Assembly (NCBI RefSeq): GCF_030406325.1
Contig: NZ_JAUEQY010000032.1
Location: 62,001 to 126,000 of the forward strand
Reading direction: 5' to 3'
DNA: 64,000 nt
From: Actinomadura sp. DC4
Lineage (GTDB): Bacteria > Actinomycetota > Actinomycetes > Streptosporangiales > Streptosporangiaceae
Below, in pieces: positions 34,636-44,037 of this stretch. Under the pieces are notes generated by a model. The model did not search any database and had not been told where the DNA came from. It saw nothing but the letters and a program-made list of their open reading frames with translations. The stretch's first letter is position 1, and every line of letters begins with the position of its first letter. A program made the translations under genes and the position numbers.

Positions 34636-36564
34636 TTAATGCTGGGGGGTGGTGAGATACCAGAATTCCGGTGTCACATAGTATTGACTGAAGTTCTCGA
34701 ACGCGGCGCGAGGCCCTGAGATGCTGTTCTTCCAGGCGAAGATGATATCAGGGATCGGTTGCCACAGGACTGGCTCGTCCAGAGTCAGGAAGGCCGCCTC
34801 CTTCCGCACCGCCTCAGGGTCGTTCCCGTAGATCGAGGCATTGATGAGCTTGTCCGCCGTGGGATTGCTGTAACTGCCGGCCTGGTAAACCCCGCCTGTG
34901 TTCAGAAACCCGAACTGCGTGGGGTAGGGCAGGTTCGGTTCTCCTGGGCGTCCCCAGATCTGCATGGCCCATTTGTTGATGGTGGCCGGTGTGTACGGGT
35001 TGGCGTAATGACTGGCGATGTAGGGGCCGCTCGCGCTGGAAAGGGAGATGGTGATGCCGGCCTGCTTGGCCGTCGCGGCGAGGTTGGCGGATTCCTGCCC
35101 GTACAGCGCAGGGCTGTTGGCGTAGATCAGGTTGAAGGCGAGGCGGGTGCCTGCCGGGATGCCGGCACCGCAGGCGTCCGGACCGGTGCCGGGCCGGGTG
35201 CAGGTGTCGGTGCCGCCGGGCCGGATGGTCCAACCGTGGCTTTTGAGCAGGCGGATGGCCTCGGCCACGTTGAAGGGGTAGGGGTTGGTCTTGGCGACGT
35301 CGGGCACCCAGTGGTTCGGGGGGACGGTGGGGATGGGGCCGAAGTTGGGGACGCCGGCGCCGTGCATGTAGGCCTTGATCCAGCCTTCCTGATCTTGCAG
35401 GTGGGCGAGGGCCTGGCGGAAGTACAGCTGGCTGGCGATGGCGCCGAAGTGGCCGGTGGCGTTCTTGAAGTTGAAGGCGGCCAGCGCGCTGCCGAAGGTG
35501 GGGATGCCGAAGACGTTGTAGCCGCGCCGGCGGACCGAGGGGATCTGCGGGACCGCGGTGTAGTCGATGTAGCCGACGTCGATCTTGCTGGTCTTGAGGG
35601 CGTTCTGCTCGGCGGTGTTGGAAGTGAACGGCACGCCCTGGAAGTTGGACACGCGGGCGGCGTGGGGGCCGCCGTAGGAGGGGTTGGGGACCATCGTGAA
35701 GGCGCCGCTGGTGGGGTTGTAGGCGCTCAGGTGGTAAGGGCCGTCCACGACCTTCCACAGCGGGTTGGTGGCGTACGTCTTGAGCGACTTGTTCTGCGCT
35801 ATCAGAAAGTCGTAGATCTTCTTCGCGTTGGCCGGTTTGGTGAAGTCCAGAATGGAGCCGTCGACCGAGTCTTTCGCCCATGCGTGGCTCGGGAACGGAG
35901 TGCCGGCGGTGGCGAGGATGTCCTCCTCGAACCAGGTGGGGTTGACCGGCTTGGAGAGCTTGAGCACCAGTGTCGACGGGCTCGGCGTGGTGGCGCTTAC
36001 CAGGTTGTCCGGGAAGTATCCGGGAGTGTAATAAACCCAGTTCGCGGGGTTCTCCTTGACCGCGGCCTTCATCAGGTCGAGGTCGAACAGGACGTCCCTG
36101 GAGGTGACCGGCTGCCCGTCGGACCATTTGTAGGCGCTGTTCATGGTGATGGTCAGCGTTTTGTTGTTATCCGACCACACCGGCCGCCGAGCCAGGCTCA
36201 TCGATGGGACGATCTCTGGGACAGCGCCGTTCTGCGTCCAGTACAGAGGCCGCCACATCTGCCACTGGAACGGCTGGACATTGTAGGCTGAGGCGCTGAA
36301 TGAGCTGTTGAGAGGGAAGATCCAGATGGGCACTGAGTTCGGTGCCAGCGCGTAGGTGATCGTGCCGGCGTACTGCTTTCCCGTGGCGGGCTCGGGCACG
36401 GACCCGACCGAGCCTTTCATCGTCGAACTGTCCTTGGCCGTGGGGCCATGGCTCCCGCTGCAAGCGGCGAGGGCTAAGAGCGCTGCGATCGCGATGACGA
36501 GTGCGGGCGTTCGGCGCGCCTTCCCCGGCCGCGCTTCATGAGCCTGGTCGCTGGAGTAGACCAT
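34636..36564 (-). CDS. dppA: Extracellular peptide-binding lipoprotein (DppA-like)
   Basis: The 642-residue protein has a lipoprotein signal (hydrophobic residues 21-34, lipobox LAAC with Cys35) and a family 5 solute-binding domain: MSLARRPVWSDNNKTLTITM, KWSDGQPVTSRDVLFDLD and ATINKWAMQIWGR. It would be anchored outside the membrane and deliver peptides to the DppBC permeases. In an antibiotic cluster such systems can import a signal or recapture product. The first ATG is used because the signal sequence follows directly. Confidence 0.9.
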   Translation of the reverse strand: MVYSSDQAHEARPGKARRTPALVIAIAALLALAACSGSHGPTAKDSSTMKGSVGSVPEPATGKQYAGTITYALAPNSVPIWIFPLNSSFSASAYNVQPFQWQMWRPLYWTQNGAVPEIVPSMSLARRPVWSDNNKTLTITMNSAYKWSDGQPVTSRDVLFDLDLMKAAVKENPANWVYYTPGYFPDNLVSATTPSPSTLVLKLSKPVNPTWFEEDILATAGTPFPSHAWAKDSVDGSILDFTKPANAKKIYDFLIAQNKSLKTYATNPLWKVVDGPYHLSAYNPTSGAFTMVPNPSYGGPHAARVSNFQGVPFTSNTAEQNALKTSKIDVGYIDYTAVPQIPSVRRRGYNVFGIPTFGSALAAFNFKNATGHFGAIASQLYFRQALAHLQDQEGWIKAYMHGAGVPNFGPIPTVPPNHWVPDVAKTNPYPFNVAEAIRLLKSHGWTIRPGGTDTCTRPGTGPDACGAGIPAGTRLAFNLIYANSPALYGQESANLAATAKQAGITISLSSASGPYIASHYANPYTPATINKWAMQIWGRPGEPNLPYPTQFGFLNTGGVYQAGSYSNPTADKLINASIYGNDPEAVRKEAAFLTLDEPVLWQPIPDIIFAWKNSISGPRAAFENFSQYYVTPEFWYLTTPQH

Positions 36565-37026
36565 CGGCTTATCCCTTCAGTTCATCTTTTCCGCATGGCG
36601 CGTCAAACTTCCTAAGACGGGACATTCCGGCGCATCGCTGGCCAGGCCGGCGCGAATCAGGCTCGGTTCCCCTCGTCACCCACGCGACAGTTCCCCATAG
36701 TGACATGTAAGCCTATTTAGGCCTATGCCATAACGCAATCATGCACTGTCCTTGCGTGGATGGATAGCCCCCCGCCCGAAGCGCCGTGGCGGGCCGGGCG
36801 GGGGACCGGAGCATGTCTCGACGGCGGGACTTCAAGGCACGCTCACTTCGAGGTGGGCTCTCGATCGTTGGTGGGATATATATGTGCTGGTCAGTGATCG
36901 TTTGACAGGTGCGTAGATGAGCCAGTTGTGCCGGATAGCGGAACTTAAGGGCCAGGACGCGTTGGTCGACGCGCGGCGGCGGCATCTCTTTGGCCTGCCG
37001 GTGCGGCGATCGGGCACACTGGTGAT
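36565..37026. promoter_or_regulatory. Divergent control region, dppA / phosphotransferase
   Basis: This 462-base gap holds no credible gene. At 36711-36725 three GCCTA half-sites are arranged as two overlapping palindromes, GCCTATTTAGGC (36711-36722) and TAGGCCTA (36718-36725), as expected for a dimeric repressor or activator. Near the right end CACACT at 37015-37020 lies 6 bases before the GTG of the kinase gene, which may mean a leaderless start. Confidence 0.35.
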
Positions 37027-37944
37027 GTGCTGACCCGCCAGTCCCTGTGCGCGTGGTGTGAGTCCGCGCTGGGCGCACGCGTGGTCGACGTGGTCCGGCG
37101 GACCGGCCACCTGTCCCAGGTCCTCGTCGTGGTGCTCGCCGATGGTCGTCAGGTCGTCGTGAAGGTGCGCCCGTTCGAACCGAGGCTGCGGGGATGCGTC
37201 GAAGTGCAGCGGTCGCTCGCGGCGGGCGGCTTCCCGTGCCCTGCTCCGCTCGCCGGTCCCGACCTGATCGACACACTCGCGGTCACCGCGGAGACGCTGG
37301 CCGACGTCGGGGTACAGCACGGCGTGGCGGATGGGGCCGAGGCGTTCGCCGGGCTGCTGGCGAGGCTGGTCGCGGCCGCGCCCGCTCCTGCCGCCGTGCC
37401 GTCGCTCGACCCGTCTCCGCCGTGGAACGGCTGGGACCACGGCGGAGCGGAGCTGTGGCCGGACCGCGATGACGAGGGTCGCAACCTCAACCGCGTCGGT
37501 GGCCCGGCATGGCTCGACCGGGCCGCGGCCGACGTACGGCGCCTGCTCCGCGACCATCGCGCGCCTGACCGCGTGGGACACGGCGATTGGGAGTCACAGA
37601 ACATCCGGTGGCTGGACGACGAGGCGACCGCGGTCCACGACTGGGACAGCGTGATCGCCCAGCCCGAGGCGGCCATCGTGGGATTCGCGTCCGCCGTATG
37701 GACCAAGCAGGGCAAGCCAGACGAGGTCGCGAGTGTGGAGCAGAGCAGTGCCTTTCTCGACGCCTACGAGCGGGCGGCCGGCGTGCGCTGGACCCGGCCC
37801 GCCCGGCGGGCCGCCTGGGCCGCGGGCCTGTGGGTGCGGCTCTTCGACGCCAAGATGGAGGCCGCCTCGGGCGGAGGACCGGAGCTCGACCGGCTCTCCG
37901 GTGAGGTCGCGCGGCGGCTGGAGCGAGCAGGGCTTCCGGCCTGA
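37027..37944 (+). CDS. APH-family phosphotransferase, candidate self-resistance gene
   Basis: The 305-residue protein has the aminoglycoside-phosphotransferase fold: a nucleotide-binding lysine in VVVKVRPF (Lys46), the Brenner motif HGDWESQN (His185, Asp187, Asn192) and the metal site VHDWDS (Asp205). The family also includes viomycin and capreomycin phosphotransferases. Its place in a peptide cluster next to an exporter makes self-protection by phosphorylating the product plausible; a biosynthetic kinase is the alternative. The GTG start has no ribosome binding site. Confidence 0.8.
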   Translation: MLTRQSLCAWCESALGARVVDVVRRTGHLSQVLVVVLADGRQVVVKVRPFEPRLRGCVEVQRSLAAGGFPCPAPLAGPDLIDTLAVTAETLADVGVQHGVADGAEAFAGLLARLVAAAPAPAAVPSLDPSPPWNGWDHGGAELWPDRDDEGRNLNRVGGPAWLDRAAADVRRLLRDHRAPDRVGHGDWESQNIRWLDDEATAVHDWDSVIAQPEAAIVGFASAVWTKQGKPDEVASVEQSSAFLDAYERAAGVRWTRPARRAAWAAGLWVRLFDAKMEAASGGGPELDRLSGEVARRLERAGLPA

Positions 37945-37952
37945 CCCCGCAG

Positions 37953-37974
37953 CTCCCGGACGTCAGGCCGGGAG
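37953..37974. terminator. Bidirectional hairpin between convergent kinase and MFS genes
   Basis: CTCCCGG at 37953-37959 and CCGGGAG at 37968-37974 form a perfect 7-bp stem with an 8-base loop. The hairpin lies between the convergent stops and overlaps the last codons of the MFS gene. Confidence 0.55.
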
Positions 37975-39252
37975 TACGCCGCGGAGTCTGGCGGCGACCG
38001 ACCGCAGGAAGACGACGGCGCCGGCGATCAGTCCGGCGCCGGCGAGCGCGAGCGTCACGCGGAACCCGAGCAGACCGCCGACCGCGCCGCCGGCCAGTGC
38101 GCCGAGCGGCATCGCCCCGTAGGTGATGGTGCGGTAGCCGGCGTTCACGCGGCCCAGCATGTCCGGCGGGACGTGCAGCTGGCGGAGCGTGACCGCGTAG
38201 ATATTGAAGACCACCAGGCCGAGGCCGTAGAGCGCGAATATCGCTCCGAACGCGATGGGCGTCCACAGGCCGATGTCCGCGACGGCCGGCAGTAGCGCAA
38301 GCGACACGGATGCGATGGCCATCCCTCCGCCAAGGGCGAGCCCGGAGCGCAACGTCGGGCCCACCCGGCCGCAGAACACGGTGCCGGCCATCGTTCCGAT
38401 ACCCCCTGCGGCGAGGGCCAGGCCGATGGTCCCGGCGCGCAGGTGCAACACCCGAGACGTGTAGAGGAGAAAGTTGGTCATCACCGCCTGCTCGAAAAAG
38501 TTGAAGGACGCGCTCACCGCGATCAACCCGCGCAGAATCGGATCCTGGAGCGTGCGCCGCGCACCGTCCGCGATGTCGCGAGCCATCTCGCGGACCGTCG
38601 CCCTCGGTGCGTCCGGAGCCGTGGCGCTCGACGCCTCCCTCGCCGGCTCTCGCGAGCGCACGGCGAGCACCGTCCAGCCCGCGACCGCGTACGACACCGC
38701 GTCGAAGAGGATGGCGCCGGGTGCGGTCACGAGTTGGATGAGCACGCCGGCCAGGCCCGGGCCGAGCGTGTCGGCGACCGAAGTGGTGCCTTCGATCGCG
38801 CTGTTGGCGCGGACGAGGGCATCACGATCGACCAGGGTAGGCACGTACGAGAGGTAGGCGATCTCGAAGGCGGCGGAGAAGCCGCCCACGAGCAGCGCGA
38901 CGGCCAGCAACGTCGGCAGGGTGAGCATCGCCGCCCAGGCGAGCAGCGGGATCGCCGCGAGCGTCACCGCACGCGCGATGTGGGCGACCAGCATGAGGGG
39001 GCGCGACCGGTGCCGGTCCACCCAAACGCCCGCGAGCGGAGTCACGATCAGGACGGGCAGCGTCGTGCCCGCCGTCACCAGCCCGACCCAGGCCGACGTG
39101 GCGTGGAGCGTCAGGATCGCCGCCAGGGGGAGCGCGAGGTAGGTGACCTGGGTGCCGAGCGCGGACACCGTCTCGCCGCCCCAGAAGAGCAGGAAGTCCC
39201 TGGTCCGCCACTGCGGGCGCGCGATAGGAGGGTCAGCTGCCATTGGTCTCAT
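37963..39252 (-). CDS. MFS exporter (MFS_3 type)
   Basis: The 429-residue protein has about 12 helices and starts with FLLFWGGETVSALGTQVTYLALPL. The loop PLAGVWVDRHRSRPLMLVAHIARA is the family motif. Its ATG lies inside the end of the upstream FemAB-like gene (20-base overlap), so the two are co-expressed. It is less similar to the MFS pair at 23.1 and 49.6 kb than those are to each other. Export or resistance is likely. Confidence 0.85.
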   Translation of the reverse strand: MRPMAADPPIARPQWRTRDFLLFWGGETVSALGTQVTYLALPLAAILTLHATSAWVGLVTAGTTLPVLIVTPLAGVWVDRHRSRPLMLVAHIARAVTLAAIPLLAWAAMLTLPTLLAVALLVGGFSAAFEIAYLSYVPTLVDRDALVRANSAIEGTTSVADTLGPGLAGVLIQLVTAPGAILFDAVSYAVAGWTVLAVRSREPAREASSATAPDAPRATVREMARDIADGARRTLQDPILRGLIAVSASFNFFEQAVMTNFLLYTSRVLHLRAGTIGLALAAGGIGTMAGTVFCGRVGPTLRSGLALGGGMAIASVSLALLPAVADIGLWTPIAFGAIFALYGLGLVVFNIYAVTLRQLHVPPDMLGRVNAGYRTITYGAMPLGALAGGAVGGLLGFRVTLALAGAGLIAGAVVFLRSVAARLRGVLPA

Positions 39253-40432
39253 GCCGCCTCGTCAGCGGCTGCGGGCATCGCAACGCGGGCAGCAGGGGAT
39301 CGGCCTCGTCGGCGAAGTGCGCCGCCGCCCGCTCACCGATCTCGGCCCGTAACCCGTCAGTGACCCGCCGGACCGCTCCGTCGACGACGTCGTCCGGCCA
39401 CGCCCATCCGATCGGCAGCGCCCACAGCGAGGTCAGCCGGGCGCCGCGCCGTACCTTGGCAAGCAACGAGCTGACGCCCAGATGCAAGGCTCGCGCGCCG
39501 GTGGCGTAGGCGTGGGAAATCGGTGCGTAGTACATGATGTTGAAGTACGCGTAGGCGGCCTCGGGGGCCAGGTCGTAGTTCAAGCCGACCATCCGGATAT
39601 ACAGGGCGTCGCCATGCCGGTACGCGAGCGCGAACGCGCCGATCTGGCCGCGTAGCCGGCCGACGAACGCGATCGCGCGGTCCCCGAAGGCCTGCTCCTG
39701 ACGCGCGAGCAGCCGCGCCAGCGCGCGCGGCTCTCCCCGCGCACCGTGCTTTTCCTGGAGAGCCGCCACCAACGGCACCACGTCGTCGATGACCGCGCCC
39801 AGCGGAACGACCTCCGTGCGCCATCCGCACGCGTCGTACGCCTTGAGCTCACGCCGGATACTCGTCCGCTGCTTCTTCGGCAACTCGCCCAGCCAGTCGG
39901 CGAACGATCCGTCGGGAAGGGCGATCGTCGCGTCGCTGTCGACCGGGGCGCCGCGGCTGCCGACGTCCGCGGCGAGCTGGGAGTAGGCGTTCCCTGGAAC
40001 GTACAGCAGCACCGCCTGCCGGTCATCATGACCGGCGCGCTCCGCGGCCTCGCGCAGGAGACGCGTGCGGACCCCGCTCGTGTCGGCGGGGGCGAGGCGG
40101 TCGCTCACGGGGACGTCGCAGCGATACCCGGACCTGGCCCCGGCGAGCACCAGCGCACGTGAGCGAGGGACGTCGTCACGCTCCAATAACACGCGCAGAT
40201 TGTAACGTTCGTTACCGGCCACCCGTGGCCGGTAATACGGAAGTCCGCCCATGAGGGCGCCATTTCCGTCACGGGCGATTAGATAAGATACGTCCGCGGA
40301 TGGATCTGCCTCATCACTGAGCAGCCATGTGTGCGCGGTGTAGAACCCGGCGGCGGACTTCAGGGCGTCCCACTCGGCCGGCTCGACAGATCGGAGCGAG
40401 GAGGCGACATCGACATGTATCTCGCCAATCAT
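39233..40432 (-). CDS. FemAB/GNAT-like acyltransferase
   Basis: The 399-residue protein has a C-terminal GNAT-like half with LPKKQRTSIRRELKAYDACG, GQIGAFALAYRHGDALYIRM and AYAYFNIMYYAPISHA. These features resemble the FemAB-like, 'peptidoglycan biosynthesis' group of the GNAT superfamily. Relatives in streptothricin-type pathways attach an amino acid from aminoacyl-tRNA, so an amide-forming step is possible here. Acyl-CoA use is equally open. It is divergent from an ATP-grasp ligase, another amide-forming enzyme. Confidence 0.6.
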   Translation of the reverse strand: MIGEIHVDVASSLRSVEPAEWDALKSAAGFYTAHTWLLSDEADPSADVSYLIARDGNGALMGGLPYYRPRVAGNERYNLRVLLERDDVPRSRALVLAGARSGYRCDVPVSDRLAPADTSGVRTRLLREAAERAGHDDRQAVLLYVPGNAYSQLAADVGSRGAPVDSDATIALPDGSFADWLGELPKKQRTSIRRELKAYDACGWRTEVVPLGAVIDDVVPLVAALQEKHGARGEPRALARLLARQEQAFGDRAIAFVGRLRGQIGAFALAYRHGDALYIRMVGLNYDLAPEAAYAYFNIMYYAPISHAYATGARALHLGVSSLLAKVRRGARLTSLWALPIGWAWPDDVVDGAVRRVTDGLRAEIGERAAAHFADEADPLLPALRCPQPLTRRHETNGS

Positions 40433-40446
40433 GCGGACGATGCTAT

Positions 40447-40473
40447 CGAAGGCATTTCGGTAGCCGAAGGCAT
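40447..40473. promoter_or_regulatory. Direct repeats in the FemAB-like / ATP-grasp divergent promoter
   Basis: CGAAGGCAT occurs at 40447-40455 and 40465-40473, with 18 bp between starts, in the 62-base gap between two divergent genes. The second copy leads into CATAAT (40471-40476), a -10-like hexamer for the plus-strand gene. Activator or repressor binding is plausible but unproven. Confidence 0.35.
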
Positions 40474-40494
40474 AATCGCGCCCGAGTTCTGGCG

Positions 40495-41724
40495 GTGACC
40501 ATGTCGCCGAAGCCGCACGGCCCGACGCTGCTGGTCATCGGGGCTGACGCTTTCCGCACGGCCGCGTTTTTGACCTGGGCCAGGCAGGGCCGGCGGGTCG
40601 TGCTGGCCGACGGCAGCTCGCACGCGCGGTACGAGCACGCTGTCAGTGAGTTCCACGCGCTCGATGCCCGAGACGAGAGCAGCGACATCGAGGCGCTCGT
40701 CCGGCTCGGCGCCCGCGCCGACGCGGTGGTGACGCTCTCGGACGGCTCGCAGATCACCGCGGCGACGGTGGCTCACGAGCTCGGCCTGCCCGGAACGGGC
40801 GTCGGCGCGGCCCGGGTCGCGAGGTCGAAGGCCCGCCAGCGAGCGGTGGCCGCCGCTGCCGGCCTCGCCGTCCCGGCCTGGCGCGAGGTCCGCGGCCGGG
40901 ACGACATCAGTGCGTTCTACGGAGGGCGCCGTCGCCCCGCGGTGCTCAAGCCGATTGACGCGGCGGCGAGCACAGCCGTGTACCGGGTGGACGACGAGGC
41001 GTCCGCGCTGGCGCGCTGGGGTGAGGTCCGCCGTTTCTCGCCGAACGCGACCGGCATCGTCGAGGAGTACATACCGGGGCTGGAGATCAGCGTCGAAGCC
41101 GTGTTCGTACGGAGCCGCCTGGAGTTCTCGTCCCTGACGCGGAAGCTGACCGGCGGTCCGTCGGGCTTTTTCGAACTGGGCCATGTCGTCCGCCCGGACG
41201 CGGCCGAGCCCGATGCCGACCGCGCCGCAGCGGAGGTCGAGCGGATCGCGCGGGCGTGGGAGCTCGGGAGCGGGATCATGCACGCCGAGTTCAAGATCGG
41301 GGCGGACCGGTGGACGCTGGTCGAGGCGGCCGTGCGCCCGCCCGGCGACTTCATCCCCGAGCTCGTCCGCCGGACCCACGGCGTCGACCTGTACGCCCTG
41401 CAGTGCGCCGTGGCCGGCGACGCCCAGGAGACCCCGGTGGCCCGCGACAGAGAAGGCGTCACCTCAGCGGTCCGGTTCGCCATCGCCACCGGGACGGCCC
41501 GGCGCCTTGTCCGCCCTGCCGAGGTGCTCGCCGACCTGCCCGACGTGCACGTCGCCAACCAGCTGGTCGAAGCCGGGCAGCGGGTCGGCCGGATCCATGG
41601 CAACTGGGGACGGGTGGCCTACGCGCTCGGCGCGTCCGTGGACGCCGACCGGCTCGACGCTCAGCTGACGAAGGCGATCGACCGGCTGGTCGCCGAGCTG
41701 GGGCTGGTGGCCGACGGCGGATGA
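40495..41724 (+). CDS. ATP-grasp carboxylate-amine ligase
   Basis: The protein has 409 residues from GTG 40495 (ATG 40501 is nearly equivalent). It has an N-terminal preATP-grasp domain (TLLVIGADAFRTAAFLTWARQG), an ATP-grasp core (RPAVLKPIDAAASTAVYRVD, GIVEEYIPGLEISVEAVFV) and metal-binding residues in HAEFKIGADRWTLVEAAVRPPGDF. This is the L-amino-acid ligase/BtrJ-like group, which makes amide bonds between amino acids with ATP. It is a strong candidate for dipeptide formation in the second cluster. It ends 21 bases from the convergent oxygenase copy 2. Confidence 0.85.
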   Translation: MTMSPKPHGPTLLVIGADAFRTAAFLTWARQGRRVVLADGSSHARYEHAVSEFHALDARDESSDIEALVRLGARADAVVTLSDGSQITAATVAHELGLPGTGVGAARVARSKARQRAVAAAAGLAVPAWREVRGRDDISAFYGGRRRPAVLKPIDAAASTAVYRVDDEASALARWGEVRRFSPNATGIVEEYIPGLEISVEAVFVRSRLEFSSLTRKLTGGPSGFFELGHVVRPDAAEPDADRAAAEVERIARAWELGSGIMHAEFKIGADRWTLVEAAVRPPGDFIPELVRRTHGVDLYALQCAVAGDAQETPVARDREGVTSAVRFAIATGTARRLVRPAEVLADLPDVHVANQLVEAGQRVGRIHGNWGRVAYALGASVDADRLDAQLTKAIDRLVAELGLVADGG

Positions 41725-41745
41725 CGCCTCAGGCCGGGCAGGCTC

Positions 41746-42693
41746 TCAGTGCTTCGTGTCCTCCAGAAGCGCCCGCTCGTCCCCGGCCGAGTAGACCTGC
41801 TGGTTCTTCAGGATGTGGTTCCCGACGTGCAGCGGAGGCAGGACCTCGCTGGTCCGCGCGACACAGCTCGGCGCCGGTGTCACGATCGTGTCCCAGGCGG
41901 GGTAGTGGAAGAAGACGATCGACTGGCGTCGCGGGGTCGGCGTGCCCAGGCCGGGAGGGTTCACCACGCGGTGGTGATTGGCGTGGATCACCCGGTTGGT
42001 CCACCTCGCCAGCACGTCCCCGGTCTGGATGAACACGAACCCCGGCGGTATCAGGACCGGCCTCCAGTCATCCTCGGGCGTATGCGGGCGCCGGACCTCC
42101 AGCCCGCCGGTGTCGTTGCTGGACATGACCAGCGTGATGCCGTCCTCGTCGGTGTGCGGGCTGAGACGCACCTGCCCGGGCAGGGGCGCTTCGCGCCTCG
42201 ACGGATAGTTGTTCACCGCCAGGTCGCAGAACGGCCGTTCCGTCCAGGCCGAGACGTCCTCGTGCGGCAGGTCCAGCGCGGTCGCGACCATGTCGATCAC
42301 GCGGCTGGACAGGCCGCGGAACGACTGGAAGGCCTCCAGCCACACCGGCCGCATCCGGGCCGGCCGCCCCGGCCACAGATCGAAGGACTCGATGTCCTGC
42401 ACCTGGAACCACTCGACCAGGTCCGGGACCTGGCCCGGCTCGACGAAGTCGCGGTCGCCGCGGTAGACCGGCGCCCATCCCTGCCACATGCCGTGCGCTC
42501 GCGAGTGAACCCTGCCCTTCTCCTGCTCGGGCAGGTCGAAGAACTCGGCCGAGACGTCGGCCATCTCCTGCTGCAGCTCGTCGGGGATTCCGTGACCGCT
42601 GACCAGCACGCATGACCAGTCGACGAGAGCCTGGGTCAGCTCGTCGGGGCTCGTCACCGCCAGGTCGAGTACCGGGACAGTGGTGGTGCTCAT
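41746..42693 (-). CDS. Isopenicillin N synthase-like Fe(II) oxygenase, copy 2
   Basis: The 315-residue protein starts at ATG 42693, with GGAAAGGA upstream. Iron ligands are in SPHTDEDG and HHRVVNPP, and the co-substrate RxS is in PRRQS. It is the most divergent of the three copies: it has HSRAHGMWQGWAPVY where the others have RSPGEGLWQGWVPIY. It follows the condensation-domain gene by 16 bases, in the operon A-T didomain, C domain, oxygenase, so it may act on a carrier-bound substrate. Confidence 0.88.
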   Translation of the reverse strand: MSTTTVPVLDLAVTSPDELTQALVDWSCVLVSGHGIPDELQQEMADVSAEFFDLPEQEKGRVHSRAHGMWQGWAPVYRGDRDFVEPGQVPDLVEWFQVQDIESFDLWPGRPARMRPVWLEAFQSFRGLSSRVIDMVATALDLPHEDVSAWTERPFCDLAVNNYPSRREAPLPGQVRLSPHTDEDGITLVMSSNDTGGLEVRRPHTPEDDWRPVLIPPGFVFIQTGDVLARWTNRVIHANHHRVVNPPGLGTPTPRRQSIVFFHYPAWDTIVTPAPSCVARTSEVLPPLHVGNHILKNQQVYSAGDERALLEDTKH

Positions 42694-42709
42694 CGCGTAG
42701 TCCTTTCCG

Positions 42710-43969
42710 TCAGGAGGTCGGCCTGATCAGCGTGCTCTTCATGCCGGTCCAGAGCGCGTCGGCCCGTGATCGCGAGTACAGGTCCGCGTCGTAGGTGAGA
42801 TCCCCGATGGCGTGGTCGGACATCATCATCAGCGTCAGCTCGAAGTCGTGGAAGATGGTCCCGTTGTGCACCGGGATCTCTGTCAGGTCGATGCCGGTCA
42901 GGCCGTAGGAGATGTCCTGCGGGGACTCGACGTTGAGGCAGAAGGTCAGCGGCTCCGGATCCGTCAGCCCGTACAGCTCTCGCATCAGCACTTCCGGAGG
43001 CACGCTCGGATAGCGCAGGGCGGCGGCGATGACCGACTTCGCGTAATCCAGGCGATCGTGATCCGTGCCTCGGCGGCTGATGTCGGTCATGGTCATCGGA
43101 AGCATGTTGGCGATGAACCCGACGAGGGGACGCTGCTCGCGTTTCACCCGGTTGTGGAACGGCACACCGACAGTGACCTGGTCGGTGTCTCCGTGCTCGG
43201 CGAGCGTCACCCCGACGGCGTCGAGGATGAGCGTGAAGACCGTGCAGCGTGACGCGCGAGCGTGCCGGTTCATGTACGCCGTCGCGGATGCGTCGAGGAA
43301 CGTGTCCAGCGCGTCGGCGCGCGCCTCGGCCCCGTCGATCCGCTTTCCGTCTCGGGGGAGGTGGAGTTCCGGCGGAGTGGCGGGCAGCAGCTTTCGCCAG
43401 TGCGCCAGGATCTTCGTGAACTTCTCGCTGTCCGAGCGGTACCGCTCCTCGTGGCAGTAGTCGCTGTAGGTGTACGGCAACGGGGCGAGCGAGGGGTCGC
43501 GACCGGATACCGCCTGCCCGTAGGCCTCTCCCAGGTCGGCCAGGAAGACGTACACGGACCAGCCGTCGACGACTATGTGGTGGAACACGAGTCCGAGGAT
43601 GTGGTCGCCGTCAGGGAGCCTGACGAGGCTGATGCGCCACAGCGGCAGCGTGTCCAGGGGGATCCGGGTGTCCGCGTCGGCCCGGATGAGGTCGATGGCC
43701 TCTGCCTCGCCGGCCACCTCGATCGGCTCCAGGCTCGAGGAGACGGAGTCAGAGATCAGCTGGACCGGCTCTTCGTCGACGACCATTCTCGTACGCAGCG
43801 GCTCGTGCCGGGCCACCACGGCGGCCAGCGCACGACCTAAGGCATCGACGTCGAGACGGCCGTGCAGCTTGAAGGCGCAGTAGACGTTCTCACGCGCGGA
43901 CCTCGTGGCCTGTTCGGCGTGCCACATCTCCAGCTGCACCGGTGCCATCGGCACCTTTCGCTCTGCCAT
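42710..43969 (-). CDS. Stand-alone NRPS condensation domain, copy 1
   Basis: The protein has 419 residues from ATG 43969 (MAERKVPM), chosen because the paralog starts at the same place with a good ribosome binding site; a longer frame reaches 44023. The active-site motif HHIVVDG is at 130-136. Later core motifs are GVPFHNR and VGFIANMLPM. Condensation domains form amide (or ester) bonds between carrier-bound acyl groups and acceptors. It carries a TTA codon at codon 44 (43838-43840). The first 200 bases are almost identical to the copy at 53.4 kb. Confidence 0.9.
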   Translation of the reverse strand: MAERKVPMAPVQLEMWHAEQATRSARENVYCAFKLHGRLDVDALGRALAAVVARHEPLRTRMVVDEEPVQLISDSVSSSLEPIEVAGEAEAIDLIRADADTRIPLDTLPLWRISLVRLPDGDHILGLVFHHIVVDGWSVYVFLADLGEAYGQAVSGRDPSLAPLPYTYSDYCHEERYRSDSEKFTKILAHWRKLLPATPPELHLPRDGKRIDGAEARADALDTFLDASATAYMNRHARASRCTVFTLILDAVGVTLAEHGDTDQVTVGVPFHNRVKREQRPLVGFIANMLPMTMTDISRRGTDHDRLDYAKSVIAAALRYPSVPPEVLMRELYGLTDPEPLTFCLNVESPQDISYGLTGIDLTEIPVHNGTIFHDFELTLMMMSDHAIGDLTYDADLYSRSRADALWTGMKSTLIRPTS

Positions 43970-44037
43970 ACCGAGACTGCTCTTTTCTAGGGTCTGAGCC
44001 TGCGAGCAGGCGACTGACATCAATGGCCGGTATCGGG

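Noticed and set aside
36713-37276. 187-codon minus-strand frame in the dppA/kinase gap
   Set aside because: Mostly antisense to the kinase gene, with no ribosome binding site or recognisable domain.
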